From positions 1-49,055 of the forward strand of contig JAFGHO010000037.1 of assembly GCA_016930085.1 (NCBI GenBank): a stretch of DNA of 49,055 nucleotides, read 5' to 3'. The notes under the pieces were generated by a model that was not told where the DNA came from, searched no databases, and was given only the letters and a program-made list of their open reading frames with translations. Position numbers and translations under genes: made by a program. Source of the stretch: Spirochaetales bacterium (GTDB lineage Bacteria > Spirochaetota > Spirochaetia > SZUA-6 > JAFGRV01). Positions 26,899-35,566 of the stretch are shown here, one piece after another. The first letter of the stretch is position 1; each line of letters opens with the position of its first letter.

Positions 26899-27591
26899 TC
26901 AGTATGCTATAACTGCCGTTTCAACCATATAGCGGATATTGATGCCTTTTGTGTCGATTTCTTCTTTTTCGATGACAAAGACAAGCGAGCGTTCGTCTGG
27001 TGCAAGAATGATTTGTTTTATTTTATATTTCACCACCCCTGTTCTCGCGAATGAGGGGTGCCCTGTATTCAATGATGCCGAGGCCCCGGAGCTTTTTGTG
27101 ACGGTTGCCGAGATATGAAACGATGAGGATATATTCTTGCCCGTTCCGGTTGCGTTTTGGAAAAGCCGGACGTTATAGGTGTTTCCCGTATTGAAATCTC
27201 TGAAGCTAATGGTTTCTTTTGGCGTGTCGCCGTTCAAAAGAAGATAGAGAATGCGGCCGGTCGCAAGGTGGTTGATATTGTATTTTACCTTAAGCGCGAT
27301 ATTTTGTTCGACAAGGTTGAGCAGGGCCCCCATCCCGCTGTTTCCCGGTTCGACAGCTTCCCGGGCAAAAAAATTTTTTTTACCGTACGGTGTAAAAATA
27401 TTCGAACGGACATCGACGATATAAAGATCGGCATAGGGGAACGAATTGTTTTCGGTGATGCCGAACTGTCCGAACATAAAATACCGTGAATCATCCGAAA
27501 AACCGAGGTTGACAAAGGCGGCAATATCTCCCGCCATAGTACGGAATGGGATGACAATGAGTAACAAGTAAAATAGCAGTATTCGTCTCAT
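26899..27591 (-). CDS. Secreted protein, DUF2259-like
   Basis: 230 residues with a signal peptide at about 1-20 (LLFYLLLIVIPFRTMA). The mature start FVNLGFSDDSRYFMFGQFG recalls the DUF2259 family of predicted secreted proteins known from treponemes and related spirochaetes. I assign this from memory of the motif, so the family call is moderate. The remainder is beta-rich with no catalytic motif. A purine-rich AGAGGA precedes the ATG. Function unknown; the gene appears monocistronic and is divergent from the membrane protein at 27744. Confidence 0.65.
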   Translation of the reverse strand: MRRILLFYLLLIVIPFRTMAGDIAAFVNLGFSDDSRYFMFGQFGITENNSFPYADLYIVDVRSNIFTPYGKKNFFAREAVEPGNSGMGALLNLVEQNIALKVKYNINHLATGRILYLLLNGDTPKETISFRDFNTGNTYNVRLFQNATGTGKNISSSFHISATVTKSSGASASLNTGHPSFARTGVVKYKIKQIILAPDERSLVFVIEKEEIDTKGINIRYMVETAVIAY

Positions 27592-27743
27592 CAGGATCCT
27601 CTATATACTATATCGATATTATTTGAGATTACTGTAGTGAAATATTTGGTGAATGCGGAAAAATATACGGTTGATTTTTAACCGATATTTGGGAAAACCA
27701 AACGGATTTATGCAGTCGAAATCTTGATAAAATCAAACATATC

Positions 27744-28595
27744 GTGCACAATAGCAAGGCTATGCTTGTCGGAGCACGCAATAACATCCTGTTATCGGGA
27801 ATCCTCGTTTCTCTTGTTTGTATGATCGGGTTCGTCCTGATTCTGGCGGGGCTTCTTTCAGGTGAATATCACATTGATGATACGACGTTCAATACATACC
27901 AGTACTGGTGGTTTATGTATGAGGGCGTACATCAGAATAATTATCATTACGTATTCGTTATCATCGGTCTTTCATTACTTCTGGTTTTCAGTTTTTCAAT
28001 GTCCATTATTTTCAGGAGTCTGTTCAAGCGCATCGCTTCCGCCGAGGTGTTTTTCTTTTCTCTCTTTATCTGTTCCCTTTCCATCGAGTCTTTGAGATTG
28101 CTGAGTCTGTTCTTTCATCTTGTCTGGAATTTCAACCTTACCGGGCTCATCACTTCAAGGATTGTTTATTTCGGGAGATTTTTCGGCCTTCTTTGTTTTT
28201 TCTTCTCGAGTCTTTATTCGATCGAGGTAAAATACCAGAAATACGGCAACCTGCTCGGGGGCGCAGTCATACTTTCCATCATCATCGCCTATATCGTTCC
28301 ATTCGATACTTCCGAGTTTCTTTCGACCTTCCTTTACAAACTCGGAGATGAAAGCGGTGTGTGCATGATCTATTCGGGATTGAGTATCATTATTGTAATC
28401 AATTTCATTGTCGCCACAATCATACGGCAGAAACGGTTTCTGGGTATTGTCGTCGCCTCGCTGCTTATTTTGGCGGGATATACCGCATTATTATTTATTT
28501 CCGGGCCCCTGCCCCTTGTTTTGGAATTCCTTGCCCTTCTGGGAGGCACGATACTTTTTTATGTTCAAATGGGTAAAATATATTTCTGGTATTAA
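27744..28595 (+). CDS. Polytopic membrane protein, function unknown
   Basis: 283 residues with about seven or eight hydrophobic segments across nearly its full length (for example ~15-38, 70-92, 100-122, 130-150, 170-190, 212-230, 236-255, 258-276). There is no sizeable soluble domain. The topology resembles 7TM sensory or transport-like membrane proteins, but no family motif is recognisable. The start is uncertain: the GTG at 27744 has no ribosome-binding site, and the ATG six codons later at 27762 is equally possible. A TAAAAT at 27728-27733 could be a -10 element giving a very short leader. Confidence 0.6.
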   Translation: MHNSKAMLVGARNNILLSGILVSLVCMIGFVLILAGLLSGEYHIDDTTFNTYQYWWFMYEGVHQNNYHYVFVIIGLSLLLVFSFSMSIIFRSLFKRIASAEVFFFSLFICSLSIESLRLLSLFFHLVWNFNLTGLITSRIVYFGRFFGLLCFFFSSLYSIEVKYQKYGNLLGGAVILSIIIAYIVPFDTSEFLSTFLYKLGDESGVCMIYSGLSIIIVINFIVATIIRQKRFLGIVVASLLILAGYTALLFISGPLPLVLEFLALLGGTILFYVQMGKIYFWY

Positions 28596-28721
28596 AGCAA
28601 GATGTTACTTTGTTCGTGACCTATGAAGAAGCAGGTCGCTGAAATCCGATGTGCCGTTTTTTACGCCGCTTTCGAAAAACGCGCTTATTGCGGTCGTCAT
28701 TACCGCACGCAAAAAAAACTA

Positions 28722-28750
28722 TTGACAGGTTGTCGAGGTTGATATATCCT
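28722..28750 (+). promoter_or_regulatory. Promoter of tRNA-Val
   Basis: Perfect TTGACA (28722-28727), a 17-nt spacer and TATCCT (28745-28750). Transcription would begin near 28757, four bases before the mature tRNA. Confidence 0.7.
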
Positions 28751-28760
28751 CATGATAAAC

Positions 28761-28832
28761 GGGCGATTAACTCAGCGGGAGAGTGCTACCTTCACACGGT
28801 AGAAGTCGTTGGTTCAAATCCAATATCGCCCA
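28761..28832 (+). tRNA. tRNA-Val (anticodon CAC)
   Basis: A complete cloverleaf can be folded. The acceptor stem is GGGCGAT with ATCGCCC. The D stem is ACTC/GAGT. The anticodon stem CTACC/GGTAG encloses the loop TTCACAC, giving anticodon CAC for valine GUG codons. The T arm is GTTGG, TTCAAAT, CCAAT. The discriminator base is A, and the CCA end is not encoded. The 3' half is duplicated downstream at 29446-29493. Confidence 0.93.
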
Positions 28833-28834
28833 TA
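28787..28834 (+). repeat. att-like direct repeat, left copy (inside tRNA-Val)
   Basis: A 48-bp stretch from the anticodon stem to two bases past the tRNA end. It matches 29446-29493 at 46 of 48 positions. The functional tRNA is kept in this copy. Confidence 0.85.
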
Positions 28835-28850
28835 ATCAGGAGTATTTATT

Positions 28851-29066
28851 ATGCACAATGAATTTACAGCAATTATAGAAAAAGATGAAGATTGGTATAT
28901 AGGGTATTGTCCCGAAATTCCGGGAGCTAATGGTCAAGGAAAGACCATAAAAGAATGTGAAAAAAATCTGGCAGATGCTATTTCTTTGATCTTGGAAGAT
29001 AGAAGAGAAGATGCTTTAAGAGGAATTCCAGATGGTGCCATTAAGGAAACAATCAGTATACAATAG
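28851..29066 (+). CDS. hicB: HicB-family antitoxin
   Basis: 71 residues, one HicB domain with a partial RNase H-like fold: AIIEKDEDWYIGYCPEIPG, then GQGKTIKECEKNLADAI, then LILEDRREDAL. HicB binds and silences the HicA mRNA interferase. There is no C-terminal DNA-binding domain, as in the short HicB group. CAGGAG lies eight bases before the ATG. The gene begins only 18 nt after the mature tRNA-Val end with no terminator between them, so it may be transcribed from the tRNA promoter. Codon use is A+T-rich, consistent with recent transfer. It precedes hicA. Confidence 0.88.
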   Translation: MHNEFTAIIEKDEDWYIGYCPEIPGANGQGKTIKECEKNLADAISLILEDRREDALRGIPDGAIKETISIQ

Positions 29067-29104
29067 AGTTGAATTCCATTGTAGTTAAAACAAGGTGATA
29101 TTCA

Positions 29105-29293
29105 TTGAAAAGGGAAGTATTATTAAAGCATCTTCGAAAAAACAGTTGCTATCTTAAAAGAGAAGGAGCTTCTCTTTCATTATGGATGAATCCGGCAACG
29201 GGGGCTATTGAAGCAATTCCAAGACACAGAGAAATACCCAATAAACTTGTCAAGAAAATTTGTAAAAACTTATCTGTACCTGTGTCGGGATAA
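29105..29293 (+). CDS. hicA: HicA-family toxin, probably catalytically inactive
   Basis: 62 residues with the HicA double-stranded-RNA-binding-like fold: KREVLLKHLRKNSCYLKREG, then NPATGAIEAIPRHREIPNKLVKKICKNL. HicA cleaves mRNA using a histidine in a G-x-H motif after the first strand. Here the stretch reads REGASLSLW, so Leu (codon CTT) stands where His (CAT) is expected, a single-base difference. The toxin may be inactivated. The TTG start is supported by AAGGTGAT at good spacing; no ATG or GTG fits better. It lies 38 bp after hicB in the same orientation. Confidence 0.8.
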   Translation: MKREVLLKHLRKNSCYLKREGASLSLWMNPATGAIEAIPRHREIPNKLVKKICKNLSVPVSG

Positions 29294-29445
29294 GAGAAAT
29301 TGTCCATTATCTGTTTTATGTTTTGTATTATACCCAAAAGCGTGTCTTTTTTTCCCATGTTGTCTATGTAATAAATGTGTAATTCTGCCAAGATCCTGTA
29401 AAATTATCTTGAAATGGCTAAAAATGGGTACCATGTATATGGGAA

Positions 29446-29493
29446 TACCCTCACACGGCAGAAGTCGTTGGTTCAAATCCAATATCGCCCATA
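29446..29493 (+). repeat. att-like direct repeat, right copy (tRNA 3' remnant)
   Basis: A partial copy of tRNA-Val from the anticodon stem to the 3' end with two T-to-C changes. The sequence before it does not resemble the 5' half of a tRNA, so it is not a second functional tRNA. It ends one base before the lgt stop codon. Confidence 0.85.
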
Positions 29494-29494
29494 C

Positions 29495-30514
29495 CTATTT
29501 TATCTTCTTTCGTAACTTTTTCAGATCCGGTTTTTCTTTTGCCTCCGCCGCTTCCAGTTCCTGCCGTTTTGAAAGGTGCCGGAAAATTAAAAGACTCGCT
29601 ATGCCCCCGATTATCATCAGGAAGCAGAGAAGCTGTCCGAGCGTGAAATTCCACGGGCTGACAAGGCGGTATATAGCGTTCTTTCCCTCACCAAATGGAA
29701 AAAGAAATTTTCCGATATCGGGTTCCCTGACATATTCGATAAAAAAGCGGATCAACCCGTAGCCGATAATGTAGGTGCCGATGATAAATCCTTTAAACGG
29801 TTTTCTTTTACGAAAAAGAAACCAGATGGCAAGCCAGAGGACGATTCCCTCGAAAAGGGCCTCATACAGCTGTGACGGATGGCGCGGCAGATTGACCATT
29901 CCCGATGGAGGAATCTCGATACCGAGTTTTTCCGCGGTCGCTTTTACCCAGGAGTCGTCGGCCGGAAGCTTTGCCCTTGCATCCGGGAAGACCATGCCCC
30001 AGGGAAGGGTGGTCACCCGTCCGTAGAGTTCGCCATTGATAAAGTTGCCGAGCCGTCCGAAGGTATAGCCAAGGGGAATCCCGGCGACGATAAGGTCGCC
30101 CCACTCGAGGATGTCGATTTTTTTTATTTTCGTGTAAATAAGCACACCGATAATGCACCCGATCACCCCGCCGTGATACGACATGCCGGCGAATCCGGTA
30201 AACTGGCACCCCCCGTTTTCACAGCTTACGGGAAGAAACGCGATAATCGGATTTTTCAGGAATTCGCCGTGGCGGTCGTAAACGGTGACGGCAAACAGCC
30301 TGGCCCCGATGATGAGTCCCACGATACCCCAGAAAAAAACATTATATATATCGTCTTCCTTTATCTGGAGTTTTCTTTCCTTTATCTGGTACCTGAAAAG
30401 GAGGTAGGTAATACCGAACGCGATAATATACATGAGGGCGTACCACCGGATAAAGGTGATTCCCGGTATAATTTCCGGCTTGATCCAGTCCGGAAAGGTA
30501 ATATAGTGCAACAT
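29495..30514 (-). CDS. lgt: Prolipoprotein diacylglyceryl transferase
   Basis: 339 residues. This integral inner-membrane enzyme transfers diacylglycerol from phosphatidylglycerol to the lipobox cysteine, the first step of lipoprotein maturation. Key motifs are present: YHGG (~113-116), the signature GRLGNFINGELYGR (~153-166), and RHPSQLYEALFEG. About seven hydrophobic segments are visible, with a ~45-residue insert after the signature. An AGAGGAG ribosome-binding site precedes the ATG. Its substrates are plentiful here; at least five lipoprotein genes lie in this window. The stop codon directly adjoins the right repeat of the hicBA island. Confidence 0.95.
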   Translation of the reverse strand: MLHYITFPDWIKPEIIPGITFIRWYALMYIIAFGITYLLFRYQIKERKLQIKEDDIYNVFFWGIVGLIIGARLFAVTVYDRHGEFLKNPIIAFLPVSCENGGCQFTGFAGMSYHGGVIGCIIGVLIYTKIKKIDILEWGDLIVAGIPLGYTFGRLGNFINGELYGRVTTLPWGMVFPDARAKLPADDSWVKATAEKLGIEIPPSGMVNLPRHPSQLYEALFEGIVLWLAIWFLFRKRKPFKGFIIGTYIIGYGLIRFFIEYVREPDIGKFLFPFGEGKNAIYRLVSPWNFTLGQLLCFLMIIGGIASLLIFRHLSKRQELEAAEAKEKPDLKKLRKKIK

Positions 30515-30736
30515 ATCGTCTCCTCTTTTTATGCTGATGACCGGATATACGGTATACCCCGGCGCAGCTGCCGTTCCGGTTCCTTCTGTATTTGCCGGTG
30601 ACCGATGCCGCTTTCACCGGAGAATTACAGCAACTTTACTATAGATACTGTTTCTATTCAAGAGAAGATACGGAATTCGGGTTTTTTATCGCGAATACGA
30701 ACCGGGGTATCGAGGATTTTTTACGTAATGTCATAT

Positions 30737-32920
30737 CTACCGCCCATATTCAGGACTGACCGAAGCATTGCCCCGGAAATTGGTAACGGACGTGCCTGCG
30801 GAAATCGGGCTTCCGATATCCGCCTCGCCGGACAGATGCCATTGTTTGAAGTAAAGTGTCGTCCCGCTATTTATCTGACTCGCGGTGCTGATCGAGATTG
30901 TATCCGTTTCCTTGAGATTTTTGTATGTGACGGAATACGATGTTCCCGATGAATCATTATAGGTAACCTGCAGCGTATGGAGTACGGCGATGTATGAGGC
31001 TTCCACCGTCGTATCCTTACTCAGGTTCTTGATGACGGCGCCGTCCGCCGAACCCGCGTTCTCGATTGCGGCGCTGCCGGAAGCAATTCCCCACGTCTGA
31101 AACCGCATTGTCGTTCCGTCGGTCGCACGGTAGCGGTCCGTGGTGCCGATAGTGACGGAATCGACGGCGGTCATGGTGTGGTTTTCCGTTTTTGCCGTTC
31201 CGTCGGACGCGCGGTACCTGACGGTCAGCGTGTATTCGGGTGTCGGCGGGGGCGGCGGATCGGAGGGCTCGAGGCTGTAGCCGGGGACGACCCTGGTGTT
31301 CGCCTTGAACTCCGTCACCGATGCGTTCGACGCGGATCCCGCCTGGATAATCCGGGCACTTCCGGAGGCAACCCGCCAGCTGTCGAAGATCATGGTCCCT
31401 TCCGAATGGGAGTAGCTTCCGGCGGTACTGATCGACACGGTACTGCCGTACTGGAGATTGGAACGGGACGGCGAGGACTTGACGCCCGCGGCATTGTATG
31501 TGTCATAGGTGAGTGTGTAGGTCGGCGGATTTGTCACCGTTTCCGCGGGCGGGGAGGGAGTCGGGTCGATGCTTCCGGTCTCCTCGTAATGTGCGATGAT
31601 GGTGCAATGGTTTTCAAAGTAATGGGCGGTGGTATGATTCATGGTTATATCATCGATGATGACGCCTGTCTGCGACGGCTCCCAATATGAGAAACGGTAC
31701 ACCGTTCCTTCCGAGGTGTATTCCTCTACCGCGTCGAGGGGAATTTCGTTTACGTATGTTACATCGGCAACCATTTCATACGGGATGCCGTCGTCGCGGA
31801 CGGTGCTGACGGTCAATTTATACGCCCGATCGTCATTACCGCATTCGGTTAAATAATATTGTGCGGAAAGGACGACGCCTAATGTATTTAATTCACGCAG
31901 TTTCAGATAATTGAGGCTGTAGATGATCGGGTAACATTCGTTTATTTTGGTGTAATCCTTCAGTCTCGATGCGTGTGTACTCAGATCATCAAATCCCGAA
32001 AGTGTCGTTATTGCCTGCTTCGATTCCTGGCCGATCGTCAGGGATTTTATCGTGCTGTTGTCGAGTATCTTTCTGTAAAATAGGGCGTTTTCCGTCGTCG
32101 CGGGAACATCGTCGAGTGCGTGATTCAGGGCGGCGGTCAAATCATTGTCATCGGCGTCCGATTCAATGAAAATGAATCCCATTTTGCCGTATTTTACGCG
32201 GGAAATGTAGACGGGAGAAACCGGTTCCGTGATCCATTGCCGCAATTCCTCCCATGTGACGGACGGATCGAAAAAATCGGAGGGATTCTTCGGCGCATCG
32301 CATGAGGCGGTATAATAGATATATTTGTATTGTATCAGCTTTTTCCTGGTAACCGAAGCCGGATCGAAATTAAAAATAGTATCGATGGGCGGGTCGGTTT
32401 TTAAATGAACGGGGAGAAGTATCTTGAGATGATCGGCATTGTAAACGTTTTCGATTTTATGATTCACTTCCGGTATCGGCGGTCTCGCCACACAGGCGAG
32501 TGAATTTCGGGTTTCCGGATACACCGGATTGATGTCGATCGAGCCGAAATTTATTTTAAAAATGGAAGACAATGTGACGGTGAGTCTGCGTCTATTGACA
32601 TCGATGACGCCGTATTCGCCGTCGAGAATGCTTGAGCCGTCGAATAGGGCGCCCGGATAAATCCATGAGCAGTCCGGGTCGAGATTGATATTTTCGTCGT
32701 TCCCCGTTTGTAGTGTATAGCTGTAAACGCACGGTCCTTTATCCGTTATCGGCCCTTTCCGTTCTTCGAATTCCCCCATTTGATCGAGCAGCGACAATTC
32801 CCTGATATGTTTGTTGATAATTTCAGCTTCTGGATAGGGTATATTCGACGCAATATCGTCACAGCCGCCTGAAAGCAGAAGAACAAGCGGCAAAATGGTG
32901 CATACCGTTCTTATTTTCAT
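30737..32920 (-). CDS. Large lipoprotein with C-terminal beta repeats
   Basis: The start at 32920 is chosen because GCGGAGGT lies at ideal spacing and the signal peptide follows at once; an in-frame ATG 13 codons upstream has neither. The 727-residue product carries a lipobox ending in SGGC (Cys20). The N-terminal ~370 residues have no recognised motif. From ~380 on there are four repeats of 75-85 residues of the InlB-like bacterial repeat type, with recurring elements such as TYDTYNAAG, STVSIST, F.W..ASG.A.I..AGSA and TV.A.Y. A Pro-rich spacer (PTPSPPAE) separates the first from the others. It is probably a surface-exposed adhesin or scaffold. The following gene encodes a paralogue with the same repeats. 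Confidence 0.72.
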   Translation of the reverse strand: MKIRTVCTILPLVLLLSGGCDDIASNIPYPEAEIINKHIRELSLLDQMGEFEERKGPITDKGPCVYSYTLQTGNDENINLDPDCSWIYPGALFDGSSILDGEYGVIDVNRRRLTVTLSSIFKINFGSIDINPVYPETRNSLACVARPPIPEVNHKIENVYNADHLKILLPVHLKTDPPIDTIFNFDPASVTRKKLIQYKYIYYTASCDAPKNPSDFFDPSVTWEELRQWITEPVSPVYISRVKYGKMGFIFIESDADDNDLTAALNHALDDVPATTENALFYRKILDNSTIKSLTIGQESKQAITTLSGFDDLSTHASRLKDYTKINECYPIIYSLNYLKLRELNTLGVVLSAQYYLTECGNDDRAYKLTVSTVRDDGIPYEMVADVTYVNEIPLDAVEEYTSEGTVYRFSYWEPSQTGVIIDDITMNHTTAHYFENHCTIIAHYEETGSIDPTPSPPAETVTNPPTYTLTYDTYNAAGVKSSPSRSNLQYGSTVSISTAGSYSHSEGTMIFDSWRVASGSARIIQAGSASNASVTEFKANTRVVPGYSLEPSDPPPPPTPEYTLTVRYRASDGTAKTENHTMTAVDSVTIGTTDRYRATDGTTMRFQTWGIASGSAAIENAGSADGAVIKNLSKDTTVEASYIAVLHTLQVTYNDSSGTSYSVTYKNLKETDTISISTASQINSGTTLYFKQWHLSGEADIGSPISAGTSVTNFRGNASVSPEYGR

Positions 32921-32957
32921 GATTTGACCTCCGCAATAGTGCCGATTATGGTACCCC

Positions 32958-32986
32958 ATTATATCCTGATTCCGGGAATTTTACAA
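32958..32986 (-). promoter_or_regulatory. Sigma70-type promoter of the repeat lipoprotein gene
   Basis: On the minus strand: TTGTAA (32981-32986), a 17-nt spacer and a perfect TATAAT (32958-32963). Confidence 0.7.
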
Positions 32987-33002
32987 TGGTTTTTTTAAAA
33001 CG

Positions 33003-33030
33003 AAAAAACCGGGCCCCGAAGGACCCGGTT
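33003..33030 (-). terminator. UUCG-loop terminator of the upstream repeat lipoprotein gene
   Basis: On the minus strand, AACCGGGTCC pairs with GGGCCCGGTT around a TTCG tetraloop and is followed by a run of T. It closes the gene at 33061-35409 and separates it from its paralogue. Confidence 0.88.
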
Positions 33031-33060
33031 ACCGGATATACTTTTCAAAACGATTGCCGA

Positions 33061-35409
33061 TTACTGGTATTGGACGGAAACGGATGCGTTGCCCTTGAAA
33101 TTCCTCACGCTTGTCGAAGTGGAAGTGACGCTGTCGATGACGGCGTTCCCGGAAAGCCACCATTGCACGAAATAAATGCGGTGCCCCCCCGAGCCCGGCG
33201 CCTCGAAACTGCTTACCGTACTTATGCTTATTACGCTGGTATTCGTGAGATCGGTGTATGTCACCGTATGCGAGGTTCCGCTCGAATCGAGGCTGGTGAC
33301 ATCCAACCTGTACGTTGCCGTGTATTCCGCGGTCAGAGTCGAGTCCGCCTTGATGTTTCTCGCCGTCGTCGCCCATGCGCTCGCATTGTCTAGCGAAACA
33401 CTCCCGGAAATATTCCACCGGACGAATTTCCATTTTGTTCCGTCGGAAGCCGTGTAACTCTCCGCCGTGCTGACGGAAACAATGCTGCTTTCCGTCAGGT
33501 TCGTATGACGAATCGTTCCCTGCTGTCCGTTCAGACCTGTGTGAATGACACTCAGCGTGTAGGTGGTCGCCGTCGTTTCTTTTTTGTATTTCGCCGTCAC
33601 TGTCGAATCCGATGTGATGTTCCGTACCGTCGTGTTTGCCGCGTTCGGCGATACGATAACGGCATTGCCGCTCAATTCCCAGCTTGTAAAGGTGAATTTC
33701 GATCCGCCGGATGTATAGCTTGCTGCGGTACTGATCGAGACCGTGCTGGATTCCGTCAACCCGGACTCTGTTTTATTCTGGCCGGCCCCGCTTGCGTTCA
33801 TATAGTTTATGATGAGTTTGTATACCTTCCGGGAATTGCTTGTATAGATCGCGGCGACACTCGCGTCCGATTTGAACGAACCGACTGTGGTCGAACGGGC
33901 GTTTTTATCGGCGATGACCGCCTCTCCTCCCCGCAGGTACCAGTAGGAAAAGGTATATGTGGTGACGGTGCCGTCGTTCGCCGTTGTCTTGTACGTTTGG
34001 GCCGTCGAAATATTGACGGTGCTGTTTTCCTCGAGTCCCGGATGTATATCGCGCTGAAATGCGCCGTTCGCATCGTTATACATCACCACGAGTTCGTAAA
34101 CGCCCGGATGGGGCGTCGGGGTCGGGGTCGCGGGCGGTGGATCGGCGAGTATATATGTCATACCCAGGACGCATTCAGAGCTTTTTACGTATTCCTTCGG
34201 CGTGTCCGTGTAAAGGATATATCCGTCATTCAGCGTTTCGTCGCCGCTTCCGAAATTGAAAACGGTTTTTCCGATATTGAATAATTCAGCCGCTATTTTT
34301 ATGTATTTGATGACGTCCTCCCACCATTTCGAATCTCCACCTCCGTCCCCACCGTCTCCGGTCAGGAGCGTGGCGCTCCTCGAAGGGCTTCCCGAACGTT
34401 TGCCGGGTTCGTATTCAGTATCGGGTCCGTCATTTTCGTAAATGACAAACCGTGTGGCGGGACCGTGAATCGTCCTGAACCAGTTGAAGAGTGCGAGGTC
34501 GTTGTTGTTTCTGCTATGGGATTTTACGTTATTGTATCTGAGTTTTTTGTGATATTTGTCGTTCATGAAAACGATACGGATTTCGGCACTTCCCTTGAAG
34601 AGACCTTCATGCTCGTTCCAAATCTCGAAATAATCCATCACCTCCGTGGCGCCTTCCCTTCCCGGTGTGACATCGTCACCGCGTGTTAACATTTCCGAAT
34701 TGTCGGCCGCTCCCGCAAGAGATTCATTTGTGATGTCGATATACTCCTCATGTATGTTTCCCGCCGCGTCGGTCCGTTCGTTTGGTCCGATAACAAAGAG
34801 GGGATGCTCCAGGTAATTCGTTTCGTCGATCCTGTATTCGTTTCCGGATGCGTCGTAAGCGGTGATATAGCCTTCGGTCTCGACATCGTAGGTGAACGGG
34901 ATGAACCCCACAAGCGGAACGGACGCCCCGTCCCACGCATCGAATTCGGGCATGTAAATCTGGAGATTCATGATCTGCTCGAGTCCCCAGACAATCTCGT
35001 CGAGGTTCGCTTCGTCCTCCGTCCCCCTCGTCCCGCCGCGGCGCGAGACGGTTGTCTCGACCGACCGCGATACGATCTCCGAAACCTTACGCCCGTCGTC
35101 CGTCATTCTGTTGAGAACCGTTTCGAGCAGCACTTCGGTGTCGCCGTCAAAGCGCTTTCCCAACTCTTCATGGATAATCGAGAGCATGGTATTGTCTTCG
35201 GTCACCGATTGTGCGACGGATTCTGAAAGGATGGAGATCGCGTCTTCGCATTTTTCCCGAAGAATGATTTCCTCTTCCTCTGTCAATCCGGGCTCTTTCG
35301 TTTCCCTGACTCCGTCCTCAAAAGGAGGGGCACATGAAATAAAATAAAATACCAGTGTGCATGTGATTATCAGAATCGATGCGGACATGCTAAAACCTTT
35401 TTTAAACAT
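33061..35409 (-). CDS. Large lipoprotein with four C-terminal beta repeats
   Basis: 782 residues. The lipoprotein signal ends at FISC (Cys26). AGGAGGA before the ATG at 35409 sets the start. The N-terminal ~400 residues include an acidic helical part and a beta-rich part with no recognised motif. After a Pro-rich spacer (TPTPTPHPG) come four ~80-residue repeats of the same family as in the neighbouring paralogue (recurrent NST/ESS, VSISTA..Y, TF..W.LSGNAVI, T.V.N..SD.TV.A.Y). Both are probably exposed on the cell surface. It lies divergently from an ECF sigma factor gene, so it may be part of that regulon. Its own terminator is at 33003-33030. Confidence 0.75.
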   Translation of the reverse strand: MFKKGFSMSASILIITCTLVFYFISCAPPFEDGVRETKEPGLTEEEEIILREKCEDAISILSESVAQSVTEDNTMLSIIHEELGKRFDGDTEVLLETVLNRMTDDGRKVSEIVSRSVETTVSRRGGTRGTEDEANLDEIVWGLEQIMNLQIYMPEFDAWDGASVPLVGFIPFTYDVETEGYITAYDASGNEYRIDETNYLEHPLFVIGPNERTDAAGNIHEEYIDITNESLAGAADNSEMLTRGDDVTPGREGATEVMDYFEIWNEHEGLFKGSAEIRIVFMNDKYHKKLRYNNVKSHSRNNNDLALFNWFRTIHGPATRFVIYENDGPDTEYEPGKRSGSPSRSATLLTGDGGDGGGDSKWWEDVIKYIKIAAELFNIGKTVFNFGSGDETLNDGYILYTDTPKEYVKSSECVLGMTYILADPPPATPTPTPHPGVYELVVMYNDANGAFQRDIHPGLEENSTVNISTAQTYKTTANDGTVTTYTFSYWYLRGGEAVIADKNARSTTVGSFKSDASVAAIYTSNSRKVYKLIINYMNASGAGQNKTESGLTESSTVSISTAASYTSGGSKFTFTSWELSGNAVIVSPNAANTTVRNITSDSTVTAKYKKETTATTYTLSVIHTGLNGQQGTIRHTNLTESSIVSVSTAESYTASDGTKWKFVRWNISGSVSLDNASAWATTARNIKADSTLTAEYTATYRLDVTSLDSSGTSHTVTYTDLTNTSVISISTVSSFEAPGSGGHRIYFVQWWLSGNAVIDSVTSTSTSVRNFKGNASVSVQYQ

Positions 35410-35566
35410 ATATTCCTCCTGAAATAAAATTTTTTCGTTATACGTTTATAATAGTAAGGCGTTGTTTTCGAGTGAATCCCTCAAAACTTTTCTTTTTTTT
35501 ACCGTCTTTTTAAAAAAAAAATTTGAGTGTTGGCCCTTTTTTTCACGATTAATTAATAAAGCGCTT

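Larger units (their letters stand above)
28787..29493. mobile_element. Mini genomic island in tRNA-Val carrying hicBA
   Basis: The segment is bounded by a 48-bp direct repeat of the tRNA-Val 3' half. That is the usual footprint of tyrosine-recombinase integration at a tRNA gene. Its 659-bp period contains only hicB and hicA and is visibly more A+T-rich than the flanking genes. No integrase is present. It is therefore either a decayed island that lost its recombinase or a passenger cassette moved by one acting in trans. The right repeat ends just before the stop codon of lgt (29495-29497), so the island sits neatly between the tRNA and lgt. Confidence 0.65.

Noticed and set aside
28649..28861. 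70-residue reading frame across the tRNA-Val gene
   Set aside because: It overlaps a complete cloverleaf tRNA, has no ribosome-binding site support and no recognisable protein motif; it is a chance frame.
29446..29493. Second tRNA-Val
   Set aside because: Only the 3' half matches; the 5' side has no D arm or acceptor strand, so no functional tRNA can fold.
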